Positions 1-5,446 of a stretch of 5,446 nucleotides of DNA are shown in pieces (within the stretch, counting starts at the first letter, position 1; the number at the start of each line of letters is the position of its first letter). The stretch covers positions 1 through 5,446 of the forward strand of contig JAUWVG010000202.1 of the NCBI GenBank assembly GCA_030617525.1, given 5' to 3'. Below the pieces are notes generated by a model, which did no database searches, was not told where the DNA came from, and worked only from the letters and a program-made list of their open reading frames with translations. Position numbers and translations under genes: made by a program. This stretch comes from Candidatus Aminicenantota bacterium (lineage in GTDB: Bacteria > Acidobacteriota > Aminicenantia > Aminicenantales > Aminicenantaceae).

Positions 1-1172
1 ACAGCCAGGGCTTTGGCAAACCGCTGTCCCAGCATATCGATAAAAGCCTTGGCCTTATACTTTTCTTCTCTTGTCGTGATTGTGTAGAGAGTTTCCCTTG
101 CCGACTGGTTGATGGAGTAGGCAAATCCATTATCCGTTGTATTCAAAAAGCTGCCAACCCAGAGGATAGGAACAGCCAGAAACGCCAGAGATCCAAAAAT
201 CATGGCGATGGGAAGAATTAAGAGGGCTGTTTTTACTCCAAATCTCGTCATAATAAAACTTGTGAGGAACAGCTGGACAAACATGGCCACACAGTTAGTG
301 ATCAAAAATATGGTCGAAAATTGAACCCCAATGGCATCCCCATCCAAGAAGTGTGATATTGTTGAGGAGAACTGAAAATCTATTGTAGTGGATACAATTT
401 CATACAGTCCGACAATGGCTACAATTGATAGAAGGTATTTGGACGCAAAGACGAGTTTCCCGGCTTCGGTAATGAGGTTGGGTTTTTTCTTTGCCTCTTT
501 GTGTTTCATGGGAACAACTTTGTATTCGGGCGGGTTTTTAGACACAAGACGTCCTGCCGCAAGGGCCACAGCGATGATAACAAGAGCCAAACCAAGACAA
601 ATCCACATCCACGTGGATGTCGATATTTTCTCAATCCATACTCGAAGAACCATGGTGCCAAAAAATCCCCCTGTGACTCCTCCCAGAACGATCAAACCAT
701 ACAGCCTTTTTGCGGCCTCCGGGGTTACGCTGTCATTAAGAAAGGCAAAAAATGTGGCCACCATGAGGGTGCTGAAAAGATCACCAAAGAGATAAAATGT
801 CCAGACCGTAATATCGGTTGGATTATTGATCACCATGCTGTAGATCACATAGGCGACCATAAAAAACACGGAAAATACCAGAGTGAGCTGCTGTCTTTGC
901 ATCCGGCGGACGAGCCATGTAAAGATGACAACGGCAATAATAGCCACAAACATGTTCATCACTTTTGCCAGGAGTTCTGCTTGAGCCGCCTCCATTTGCC
1001 AGCCCCACAGGTTAAATCCCGTTTGATCATAGAACGTTATGAAAATAGCCTTTTTAATCGGCTTGAGAATCCAAAAACTGACAATCACGAGGAAAAAATA
1101 AAAGAACATCAATAAAGCTAGAGGCAGTTCTTTTTTCCTGATGTTCATGATTGATTTAAAAAGATTATTCAT
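1..1172 (-). CDS. NTT/Tlc-family (MFS-like) nucleotide transporter, 3'-truncated by window edge
   Basis: Multi-pass inner-membrane protein of the NTP/NDP exchange (NTT, Tlc, Npt) family; 390 codons are visible before the left edge. Hydrophobic segments lie at about 19-36, 71-87, 96-113, 124-145, 157-176, 188-207, 247-262, 285-306 and 314-337. Family marks: ILKPIKKAIFIT (35-46) at the first membrane helix, where the NTT motif has an essential Lys (here K40); PEAAKRLYGL (151-160) followed by Gly-rich GGVTGG; EIVSTTIDFQ (258-267); and SINQSARE (353-360), then KAKAFIDM (373-380), matching the signature of plastid and parasite ATP/ADP translocases. The ATG at 1172 is chosen because AGGGGAG (1183-1189) lies 10 bases upstream; M9 is a weaker alternative. 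A sigma70-like promoter precedes it at 1235-1263, so it is probably transcribed apart from the upstream gene. It is homologous to the transporter at 3911-5446. The substrate is unknown: the RDTKD-type motif of ATP/ADP exchangers is altered to KPIKK. The plus strand here has only antisense shadow frames. Confidence 0.86.
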   Translation of the reverse strand, partial: MNNLFKSIMNIRKKELPLALLMFFYFFLVIVSFWILKPIKKAIFITFYDQTGFNLWGWQMEAAQAELLAKVMNMFVAIIAVVIFTWLVRRMQRQQLTLVFSVFFMVAYVIYSMVINNPTDITVWTFYLFGDLFSTLMVATFFAFLNDSVTPEAAKRLYGLIVLGGVTGGFFGTMVLRVWIEKISTSTWMWICLGLALVIIAVALAAGRLVSKNPPEYKVVPMKHKEAKKKPNLITEAGKLVFASKYLLSIVAIVGLYEIVSTTIDFQFSSTISHFLDGDAIGVQFSTIFLITNCVAMFVQLFLTSFIMTRFGVKTALLILPIAMIFGSLAFLAVPILWVGSFLNTTDNGFAYSINQSARETLYTITTREEKYKAKAFIDMLGQRFAKALA

Positions 1173-1234
1173 GGTTATAGTTCTCCCCTATGAATACTTT
1201 CCATTTTTAGAATATCCCTCAATTTTCCATTCGC

Positions 1235-1263
1235 AATATATTGAAATGGCTGCAAATTGTCAA
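1235..1263 (-). promoter_or_regulatory. Sigma70-type promoter of the left transporter gene
   Basis: On the minus strand a perfect -35 TTGACA (1258-1263) is followed by a 17-base spacer and TATATT (1235-1240), one base off the consensus -10. Transcription would start near 1228 and give a leader of about 55 bases before the ATG at 1172. The promoter begins only 4 bases beyond the inverted repeat at 1268-1365, so the transporter is likely an independent unit rather than a read-through member of the phosphatase operon. Confidence 0.7.
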
Positions 1264-1267
1264 ATCA

Positions 1268-1365
1268 AAGAAAATCTAATTAAATGGGGACAGTCCCCAA
1301 TTTTCTTTTTAAATTAGTCAACTCAAAGAAAAATGGGGACTGTCCCCATTTAATTAGATTTTCTT
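1268..1365. repeat. 41-bp near-perfect inverted repeat, BIME/REP-like palindromic element
   Basis: Arms 1268-1308 and 1325-1365 are reverse complements over 41 bases with one mismatch (1300 against 1333), around a 16-base loop. Each arm holds its own small palindrome, TGGGGACAGTCCCCA at 1285-1299 and TGGGGACTGTCCCCA at 1334-1348. The element is thus two opposed copies of a palindromic unit, the layout of a BIME or small MITE. From memory, GGGGAC(A/T)GTCCCC palindromes occur in many copies in some bacterial genomes and can be mobilised by RAYT-type transposases; no transposase is present here. The right arm overlaps the last codons of the kinase-fold gene and supplies its TAA stop (1354-1356). 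Confidence 0.8.
1325..1348 (-). terminator. Likely intrinsic terminator after the phosphatase/kinase-fold operon
   Basis: Read on the minus strand, the stem TGGGGA/TCCCCA with a CAG loop starts 5 bases after the stop codon of the kinase-fold gene and is followed directly by TTTTTCTTT. The stem is short (6 bp) but GC-rich. The mirrored hairpin at 1285-1299 is followed by a T-rich run on the plus strand, so the pair could work in both directions. The next gene downstream has its own promoter, which fits termination here. The large 41-bp fold could compete with the small hairpins. Confidence 0.5.
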
Positions 1366-2151
1366 GGCTCGCAGCTCTTTGACTTTTTTGATAATGAGAT
1401 CTTTTCTTACAAGAAGAGATGAGATTTCTTCATCGTTCAGGTAGGGACCCAGCCTAGCTTGAATCCCATTCTTGCTTAAACTCTCTATATTATGAAACAG
1501 ATTGTCCGAACAATCTGTTATCTCACATCCTGTTATTAACCTTTTGGCAGGTGCAAAGGCTTCTGACAGGTCGACCATCCAGACTTTCCAGTTCAATTCC
1601 GTCTGAATCAAAATATTACCAAGATCTCTCTGGGTACACAATGATGGAAAGAATATTAGATGTTCAAATACGACAAGATCGCATACGGTTTTATTAAAAC
1701 TATCAGGATCGGGAGGGACGAGGTTTTTCTGCCTGCGTTCTTCTTCACTGATGACAGGAGGTTCCAGATAAAGCATAAGGGATCCTTTATTTTTTGCAAT
1801 TTTTCTTTCTACGGTCGGCGGAACCAGGTTTAAGTCCAGCATTTTATCCAGTTCATAACTGGCCAGGACATACTTATAGCTATCGCCTCCACTTGCATTG
1901 GGCCGAATCCTATTAGTCACTTTGAAAAAACCTTTTCCTTGAATTTTCCCGTCATCCAGATCAACCACCCACGATTCTGTCCGTCTGCCTCTATTCTTTT
2001 CCACAGAGATATCTTTAGCAGTTTTTAAAAATTTCTCGATGCTCTGACGGTCAAGATTATCTATGTTTTGTGTCAAAGCTTCTGAACCGCACTGGCAAAA
2101 ACATAGGAAGACGAGAAGAAGACTCACTAAACCTAATTTTTTTAGTTTCAT
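1354..2151 (-). CDS. Exported kinase-fold protein (PI3/4K/FAM20-like), possible pseudokinase
   Basis: A 265-residue protein with an N-terminal export signal: basic start, hydrophobic stretch at about 7-19, and Cys at 17, 19 and 21, so a lipoprotein is possible although no canonical lipobox is seen. The rest resembles uncharacterised bacterial proteins with a PI3/4-kinase or FAM20-like fold. FFKV (75-78) would be the beta-3 Lys region (K77). ASYELDKML (97-105) then VPPTVER (110-116) is the family's most recognisable block. RDLGNIL (175-181) is the catalytic/metal loop (N179), VWMVDLSEAF (190-199) the metal-binding Asp strand (D194), and residues 237-255 a C-terminal helix pair. Two expected residues look replaced: the Glu before the A(A/S)Y block is V95, and the catalytic Asp of the DRxxxN-type loop is Q174, so activity is doubtful. 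AAGGGGGG (2160-2167) lies 8 bases before the ATG. It follows the phosphatase gene by 44 bases, probably in one operon. The fold assignment is from memory of sequence patterns. Confidence 0.78.
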   Translation of the reverse strand: MKLKKLGLVSLLLVFLCFCQCGSEALTQNIDNLDRQSIEKFLKTAKDISVEKNRGRRTESWVVDLDDGKIQGKGFFKVTNRIRPNASGGDSYKYVLASYELDKMLDLNLVPPTVERKIAKNKGSLMLYLEPPVISEEERRQKNLVPPDPDSFNKTVCDLVVFEHLIFFPSLCTQRDLGNILIQTELNWKVWMVDLSEAFAPAKRLITGCEITDCSDNLFHNIESLSKNGIQARLGPYLNDEEISSLLVRKDLIIKKVKELRAKKI

Positions 2152-2195
2152 TTATTTATCCCCCCTTTTCATTTTTTAAAGTTTTTATCAAATCT

Positions 2196-3329
2196 TTATT
2201 TTTTTGGCTCTAGATCCCAGACAGAGAATTGGCCGTCGTCTATGATCAAGGCACTGATACGCCCCCCGATCCGCCTGTAATAATCAGCAATCCCCGTATC
2301 GATAACCCACACTTTCCCACCAAATTTTTTCATATCCTTCTCACCAACAAGTTGTGGAGTATGGGCAATGACGATGTGGTTCGCCTGAAGATTGTTCAGA
2401 ATCCTCTCGACATCATCTGCAAAATCTTCTTCTTCGGCCAGAGATCTGTACCAGAGAGGCCCATCCGGCTCATTATAAAGCTGCCGGTCATAACCGGGAA
2501 TTTTAGGCGGCAGATTATTAGTGACGGCCTGTCTGATATCATCCAGTTCTTTCCGGTAAGTGTCATTGATCTCCTTTAACTTCCAACGTTGTGAAAGCAC
2601 TTCGCTGATCCCTCCGTGAACAAAGACGATATCATTGATTTTAATAATAACATTATTCCCTATAATCCAGTCTCCATACAGCTTATCGAGATTTTTCAAA
2701 TAGAGAATTCGGCCTGTAGAACGGGCCTTCCCAATAGACTTATCGATTATCTCCTTCCAGTCTTCAAAAAAATCTCCGTCTGAAGTTGAACTTTCGGACG
2801 ACTTTGATCCGGCTTTCCTCATGAACTTTTTTTCCTGCTTGATTCTATAATTTTCAGGGAGAAATTGGACAAACTGTGGAACAGTGATATACCCCTCCCG
2901 GTCAAAAGCCGTGTTGGCAAGATTCATTTCTTCATGATTCCCGATCATCATGTGCACTTTTCCTCCGGCCGCCTCAGCCTCCTTTTCCAATCTTATGGCC
3001 AGGTCAAAGATATCCTTCGGTTTGTCTCCCCGATCTAAAACATCTCCGATCTGGACGAGATGAGTTTTTCCACCAATCCAATTTAGTTTATCATCCACCA
3101 ATCCCGTACCCATAAGTATCGTCACAAAATGAACATAAGCTCCATGTAAATCCCCGACAGCCACAATCCTTTTGACACCCGACCACTCACACGGAATATC
3201 TTTATCCCGGTAGGACGCTCGTATCGGACTTTCTATTCCAACGGCACAAGTCAAGCAGAGAAATAAAAATATGACACCAACAACGATAAAAGAAAAAAAC
3301 GGATCTTTTCTATTTGGATAATGTTTCAT
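2196..3329 (-). CDS. Exported Shewanella-like (SLP, PPP-type) metallophosphatase
   Basis: Calcineurin-like phosphoesterase of 377 residues with every core metal and phosphate motif: GDLHG (59-63), GDVLDRG (95-101), GNHE (130-133), VHGG (237-240) and AHT (322-324). GPLWYR (290-295) and NWIGG (83-87) point to the bacterial SLP group of PPP phosphatases, which hydrolyse phosphoprotein or other phosphomonoester bonds with two metal ions. A hydrophobic segment at 11-30 followed by AVG-IES suggests Sec export with possible cleavage after G31, or an anchor; activity would then be periplasmic. A Ser-rich insert (174-183) separates the GNHE and HGG halves. The start is uncertain. The ATG at 3329 puts a normal signal peptide first but has no Shine-Dalgarno next to it; an in-frame TTG at 3380 would add 17 residues and lies just before a perfect AAGGAGG, which cannot serve it. 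It heads the operon with the kinase-fold gene. Confidence 0.92.
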   Translation of the reverse strand: MKHYPNRKDPFFSFIVVGVIFLFLCLTCAVGIESPIRASYRDKDIPCEWSGVKRIVAVGDLHGAYVHFVTILMGTGLVDDKLNWIGGKTHLVQIGDVLDRGDKPKDIFDLAIRLEKEAEAAGGKVHMMIGNHEEMNLANTAFDREGYITVPQFVQFLPENYRIKQEKKFMRKAGSKSSESSTSDGDFFEDWKEIIDKSIGKARSTGRILYLKNLDKLYGDWIIGNNVIIKINDIVFVHGGISEVLSQRWKLKEINDTYRKELDDIRQAVTNNLPPKIPGYDRQLYNEPDGPLWYRSLAEEEDFADDVERILNNLQANHIVIAHTPQLVGEKDMKKFGGKVWVIDTGIADYYRRIGGRISALIIDDGQFSVWDLEPKK

Positions 3330-3388
3330 CAAAAACTTGAAAGAAAGACATTCTCGATAGGATGTGATTCCTCCTTGCAAAAATTCAT
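3329..3388 (-). CDS. Possible 19-residue leader peptide overlapping the phosphatase start
   Basis: A short frame from ATG (3388) reads MNFCKEESHPIENVFLSSF and ends in TGA at 3329-3331, which shares one base with the phosphatase ATG (TGATG). This arrangement is typical of translational coupling and would explain how a start codon without its own Shine-Dalgarno is used. The leader's own initiation signal is poor (AGG touches the ATG), and the predicted transcript starts only about 7 bases before it. It may be chance. Confidence 0.25.
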   Translation of the reverse strand: MNFCKEESHPIENVFLSSF

Positions 3389-3394
3389 CCTATC
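3356..3394 (-). promoter_or_regulatory. 5'-end stem-loop with a perfect Shine-Dalgarno in the loop (or operator)
   Basis: Perfect 9-bp inverted repeat: GATAGGATG (3356-3364) and CATCCTATC (3386-3394) on the plus strand, separated by 21 bases. On the minus-strand transcript the stem starts at the predicted 5' end of the phosphatase mRNA, and the loop carries AAGGAGG (3370-3376). No in-frame start codon lies at a usable distance from it; the phosphatase ATG is about 40 bases further on. The GGA motifs in the loop and in AGGAUG would suit a CsrA/Rsm-type regulator, or the palindrome could be a DNA operator at the transcription start. The repeat is seen; its function is inferred. Confidence 0.55.
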
Positions 3395-3401
3395 TTTACA
3401 A

Positions 3402-3430
3402 ATTATAAATCTATGCTCAAAGAGAAGCAA
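3402..3430 (-). promoter_or_regulatory. Promoter of the phosphatase/kinase-fold operon
   Basis: On the minus strand a perfect -10 TATAAT (3402-3407) sits 17 bases downstream of a weak -35 TTGCTT (3425-3430, three of six consensus bases). Transcription would begin near 3394-3395, exactly at the outer edge of the 9-bp stem-loop. The weak -35 would suit an activator or regulated use. Confidence 0.55.
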
Positions 3431-3465
3431 GGTCGATTTCTAATGGCTGGGACATGTTTTTTGCA

Positions 3466-3494
3466 TTGACTTTGGAAATTTCTTTTGATAAAAG
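3466..3494 (+). promoter_or_regulatory. Candidate promoter of the STAS/transporter operon
   Basis: TTGACT (3466-3471, five of six consensus bases), a 17-base spacer and TAAAAG (3489-3494, four of six) form a moderate sigma70-like promoter. It would start transcription near 3501 and give a leader of about 38 bases before the STAS ATG. It lies back to back with the phosphatase promoter, about 35 bases away, so the two units could share regulators. Confidence 0.45.
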
Positions 3495-3538
3495 CAAAGG
3501 AAGGATTTACGCATTCCCATGCGAGAGGACGGAATAAG

Positions 3539-3886
3539 ATGGAAATAAAGACAAGGGAAAAAGAAGATATTGTCATTTTTGATGTTTCGGGAGAAATAAA
3601 ACGATCAGATGTTATTGATATCACCCTCCATCAACAGGTTAAAGATTTTCTCGATTCCGGAAAAAGGAACATTCTCTTCAATTTCAACAACGTTGATTTT
3701 ATAGACAGCTTTGGAGTGGGAGAGATATTGGCCAGTTATATTTCTACACACAATCTTGGTGGAAAACTTAAAATAGCAAAAATTTCTAAAAAATTATATC
3801 TTGTCTTCCAAGTGACCATGCTCACAAATGTGCTTGAGATATTCGACGATGAAGACGTCGCTTTAGGCAGTTTTACAAAAGAATAA
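3539..3886 (+). CDS. STAS-domain protein (anti-sigma factor antagonist-like)
   Basis: A 115-residue single-domain STAS protein, the usual length for SpoIIAA/RsbV-type antagonists. The pattern is typical: beta strands at 11-16 and 44-48, the VDFIDSFGVGEIL block (52-64) that forms the switch loop and start of helix 2, then GGKLKIAKI (74-82) and a C-terminal segment ending in LEIFDDEDVAL (99-109). Classical members are phosphorylated on the second Ser of DSSG and bind a partner protein when dephosphorylated. Here the loop is D56-S57-F58-G59, so the usual phosphosite is Phe and switching may be absent or use S57. The ATG at 3539 is chosen because GAGAGG (3523-3528) lies 10 bases upstream and the domain starts right there; an in-frame TTG at 3485 would add 18 non-domain residues. 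The transporter gene follows after 24 bases, which suggests one operon. The partner could be a kinase/anti-sigma factor or the transporter itself. Confidence 0.9.
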   Translation: MEIKTREKEDIVIFDVSGEIKRSDVIDITLHQQVKDFLDSGKRNILFNFNNVDFIDSFGVGEILASYISTHNLGGKLKIAKISKKLYLVFQVTMLTNVLEIFDDEDVALGSFTKE

Positions 3887-3910
3887 TTGCGATCCAACCA
3901 GAGATAATGT

Positions 3911-5446
3911 ATGGGGAAAAAGTTCCTCTTTAAAACTCTCTCCCGTTTTGTCGATATCAAACCCGGTGAAGAAGTCCTCTGTTTTTTTCTATTTTTCTAC
4001 TTTTTTCTTATCACATGGCCAAATTCTATCATTCAAGCCGTTAAAAATGCGAAATATCTGATCCTTAAGGGCTCCACGGATCTGCCGATAGCTTATTTTT
4101 GCACAGCCGTGCTGATGGGATTTGTGGTGGCCTTTCATACAAAACTTCAGGAAAAAGTCCCAAGACGGACCCTCGTTGTATCCAGCCTTATCTTTTTCAT
4201 CATGACCACTCCCCTGTTTGGGCTGTTATTTATGGGAAAAAAAGCGGCTCCATCATGGCTTCCTCTAACGTTTTGGATTTGGTCAAATGTATTCGTTATC
4301 GTTTTAATCACTCAGTTTTGGATTGTCATTAACGATGTGTTTAATCCCAGAGAGGCCAAGAGATTGATCGGTTTTTTTGGGAGCGGTGGCATTCTTGGTG
4401 GTATTATCGGTGGTCTCTTTGCCGGTTATTTTGCCAGGACTATTCCCGATTATCTACTTTACATCGCTACAGGCATCCTTTTTGTCAGCTGCATCTTCAT
4501 CAATTACATCTTTATATGGCAAAAACGTAATAAGATTCAGGACAAGATCTCTGAAAAACAAACTGTCAGACAAAAACAGCCTGAAAAAGTTGGATTTCGA
4601 ACGAGTTGGAATGCCGTACGCAAACATAAATATCTCGTGCTTCTGGCCGCTGTTGTCGCCCTGACAGAAATCGTCTCGACTCTGATCGATTTTCAGGCAA
4701 AAACCTTTATCGAAAATGAATTTGTGAAAAAAGACTATATGTCTTTTTTTGGATATTTTGAAGCCGCCCTCCTGGTCATTCCCCTTCTCTTTCAACTTTT
4801 TTTGACCAGCAAACTCATCAAACGGTACGGCGTGCGTTTTGCCCTGCTTCTCTATCCTATAATAATTCTATTGTGTTCACTGGGTTTGGCCGGTTTTGCA
4901 ATGACAGCCGGACTTGTCTTTGCCATTATTATCAAAACAAGCGATAAAAGCCTCTCATTTTCTATCAACCAGTCTGTAAGAGAGCTATTATTTATACCTG
5001 TCTCTCCAGAGATAAAAAACAGAGCCAAAATATTTATTGACATGTTTATCAACCGGGTCGCTAAGGGGGCTGGGGCTTTAATCTTATTGCTGGTGATTGC
5101 AATAGTCCCAATATTTTCTCCAAATCCTGTTGACGACCTAGAAGTGAACGAACACGAAGAATCCATAATCTTTGTGGCACGACGGGTCCAACTCGTCAGT
5201 CTTTTTTCAGTGCTTTTTATTGCAGCCTGGATTGTCCTCAATATAAAAGTCAGCAAGGAATACACCAATACCGTTAAAAACAAGTTGAAACGCCACTGGA
5301 AGCGCGCCGATGCCATTGTGGATGAAAAACTGGATGTCGACTTTATGAAGCTCATCCTGGACACACTCGAGGACAAGAACAGAAGTGATGTGCTGTATGC
5401 CATGGACCTCTTCGATCTGACAAAAAAGGACAAACTCACTCCGGAA
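3911..5446 (+). CDS. NTT-family transporter with C-terminal HEAT-like extension, 3'-truncated
   Basis: 512 codons are visible before the right edge with no stop. Twelve hydrophobic segments can be counted, at about 22-42, 60-76, 88-108, 117-142, 152-174, 181-203, 240-255, 280-300, 309-327, 329-345, 386-403 and 425-444, as expected for the MFS-like NTT fold. Family marks: K45 in IIQAVKNAKY (40-49), at the essential Lys position of the first helix; NPREAKRLIGFFG (145-157) followed by Gly-rich GSGGILGGIIGG; EIVSTLIDFQ (253-262); SINQSVRELLFIP (351-363); then RAKIFIDM (371-378) and AKGAGAL (384-390). After helix 12, residues 470-510 (DFMKLILDTLED, then SDVLYAMDLFDL) look like the first helix pair of HEAT repeats; NTT-HEAT fusions, some with a cyclic-nucleotide domain, are known. 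ATG at 3911 is the first possible start, since an in-frame TAA lies at 3905-3907; its Shine-Dalgarno is weak. It is homologous to the gene at 1-1172. The substrate is unknown and need not be ATP/ADP. Confidence 0.88.
   Translation, partial: MGKKFLFKTLSRFVDIKPGEEVLCFFLFFYFFLITWPNSIIQAVKNAKYLILKGSTDLPIAYFCTAVLMGFVVAFHTKLQEKVPRRTLVVSSLIFFIMTTPLFGLLFMGKKAAPSWLPLTFWIWSNVFVIVLITQFWIVINDVFNPREAKRLIGFFGSGGILGGIIGGLFAGYFARTIPDYLLYIATGILFVSCIFINYIFIWQKRNKIQDKISEKQTVRQKQPEKVGFRTSWNAVRKHKYLVLLAAVVALTEIVSTLIDFQAKTFIENEFVKKDYMSFFGYFEAALLVIPLLFQLFLTSKLIKRYGVRFALLLYPIIILLCSLGLAGFAMTAGLVFAIIIKTSDKSLSFSINQSVRELLFIPVSPEIKNRAKIFIDMFINRVAKGAGALILLLVIAIVPIFSPNPVDDLEVNEHEESIIFVARRVQLVSLFSVLFIAAWIVLNIKVSKEYTNTVKNKLKRHWKRADAIVDEKLDVDFMKLILDTLEDKNRSDVLYAMDLFDLTKKDKLTPE

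Noticed and set aside
388..1115. Two long open frames on the plus strand
   Set aside because: They lie antisense to the transporter gene, which has clear family motifs and a promoter; their translations look compositionally random and lack domains.
1265..1365. Possible two-repeat CRISPR or insertion-sequence remnant
   Set aside because: The copies are inverted rather than direct, there is no regular spacer series, and no transposase fragment is present; a palindromic REP/BIME-like element explains it better.
2229..2579. Plus-strand frame of about 116 codons
   Set aside because: It is antisense to the conserved C-terminal half of the phosphatase and shows no recognisable protein pattern.
3330..3380. 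TTG start giving a 17-residue longer phosphatase
   Set aside because: The AAGGAGG is downstream of this TTG rather than upstream, and the extension would bury the signal peptide behind a polar stretch. Kept only as an alternative.
3449..3466. Possible sigma54 promoter (TGGGAC...TTGCA)
   Set aside because: The GG and GC elements are 11 or 12 bases apart instead of the strictly required 10.
3485..3538. TTG start giving an 18-residue longer STAS protein
   Set aside because: The extra residues match no STAS feature, the TTG lies in the candidate promoter, and the ATG at 3539 has a good Shine-Dalgarno.
4454..5439. Minus-strand frames of 113 and 195 codons
   Set aside because: Both are antisense to the NTT-HEAT transporter. 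The longer one is rich in Ser, Thr and Ile, as expected from the complement of a membrane-protein gene.

Overview
The window looks like a piece of a Gram-negative bacterial chromosome of moderate to low GC content. It carries two members of the nucleotide-transporter (NTT/Tlc, MFS-like) family, a STAS-domain regulator, a Shewanella-like (SLP/PPP) metallophosphatase with an export signal, and an exported protein with an apparent kinase fold. This mix, plus a GGGGAC-type dispersed palindrome, would suit an Acidobacteriota/Aminicenantes-like or deltaproteobacterial (Desulfobacterota) lineage. That placement is only an impression; nothing in the window fixes the taxonomy.

Layout. Two transcription units diverge from a regulatory gap at about 3389-3538. 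Leftward (minus strand) come the phosphatase (2196-3329) and the kinase-fold protein (1354-2151), 44 bases apart and probably one operon. Next is a 41-bp inverted repeat (1268-1365) that supplies the kinase-fold gene's stop codon and probably a terminator. An NTT-family transporter with its own strong promoter follows (1-1172, cut by the left edge). Rightward (plus strand) come a STAS-domain protein (3539-3886) and, 24 bases later, a second NTT-family transporter whose C-terminus begins to look like HEAT repeats (3911-5446, cut by the right edge). The two transporters are homologous to each other and lie back to back around the phosphatase/kinase pair.

How the parts may work together. The transporters would sit in the inner membrane and move nucleotides or related anions; the substrate cannot be read from the sequence. 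The STAS protein is placed to regulate, or be regulated with, the HEAT-linked transporter. The phosphatase and kinase-fold protein both have export signals and are probably periplasmic or membrane-anchored, so they may act on a common phosphorylated substrate. The kinase-fold protein lacks residues expected for catalysis and may be a pseudokinase. The phosphatase mRNA appears to start with a stem-loop that holds a perfect but apparently unused Shine-Dalgarno sequence, the most unusual regulatory structure here. No RNA genes, CRISPR arrays or complete insertion sequences were seen.
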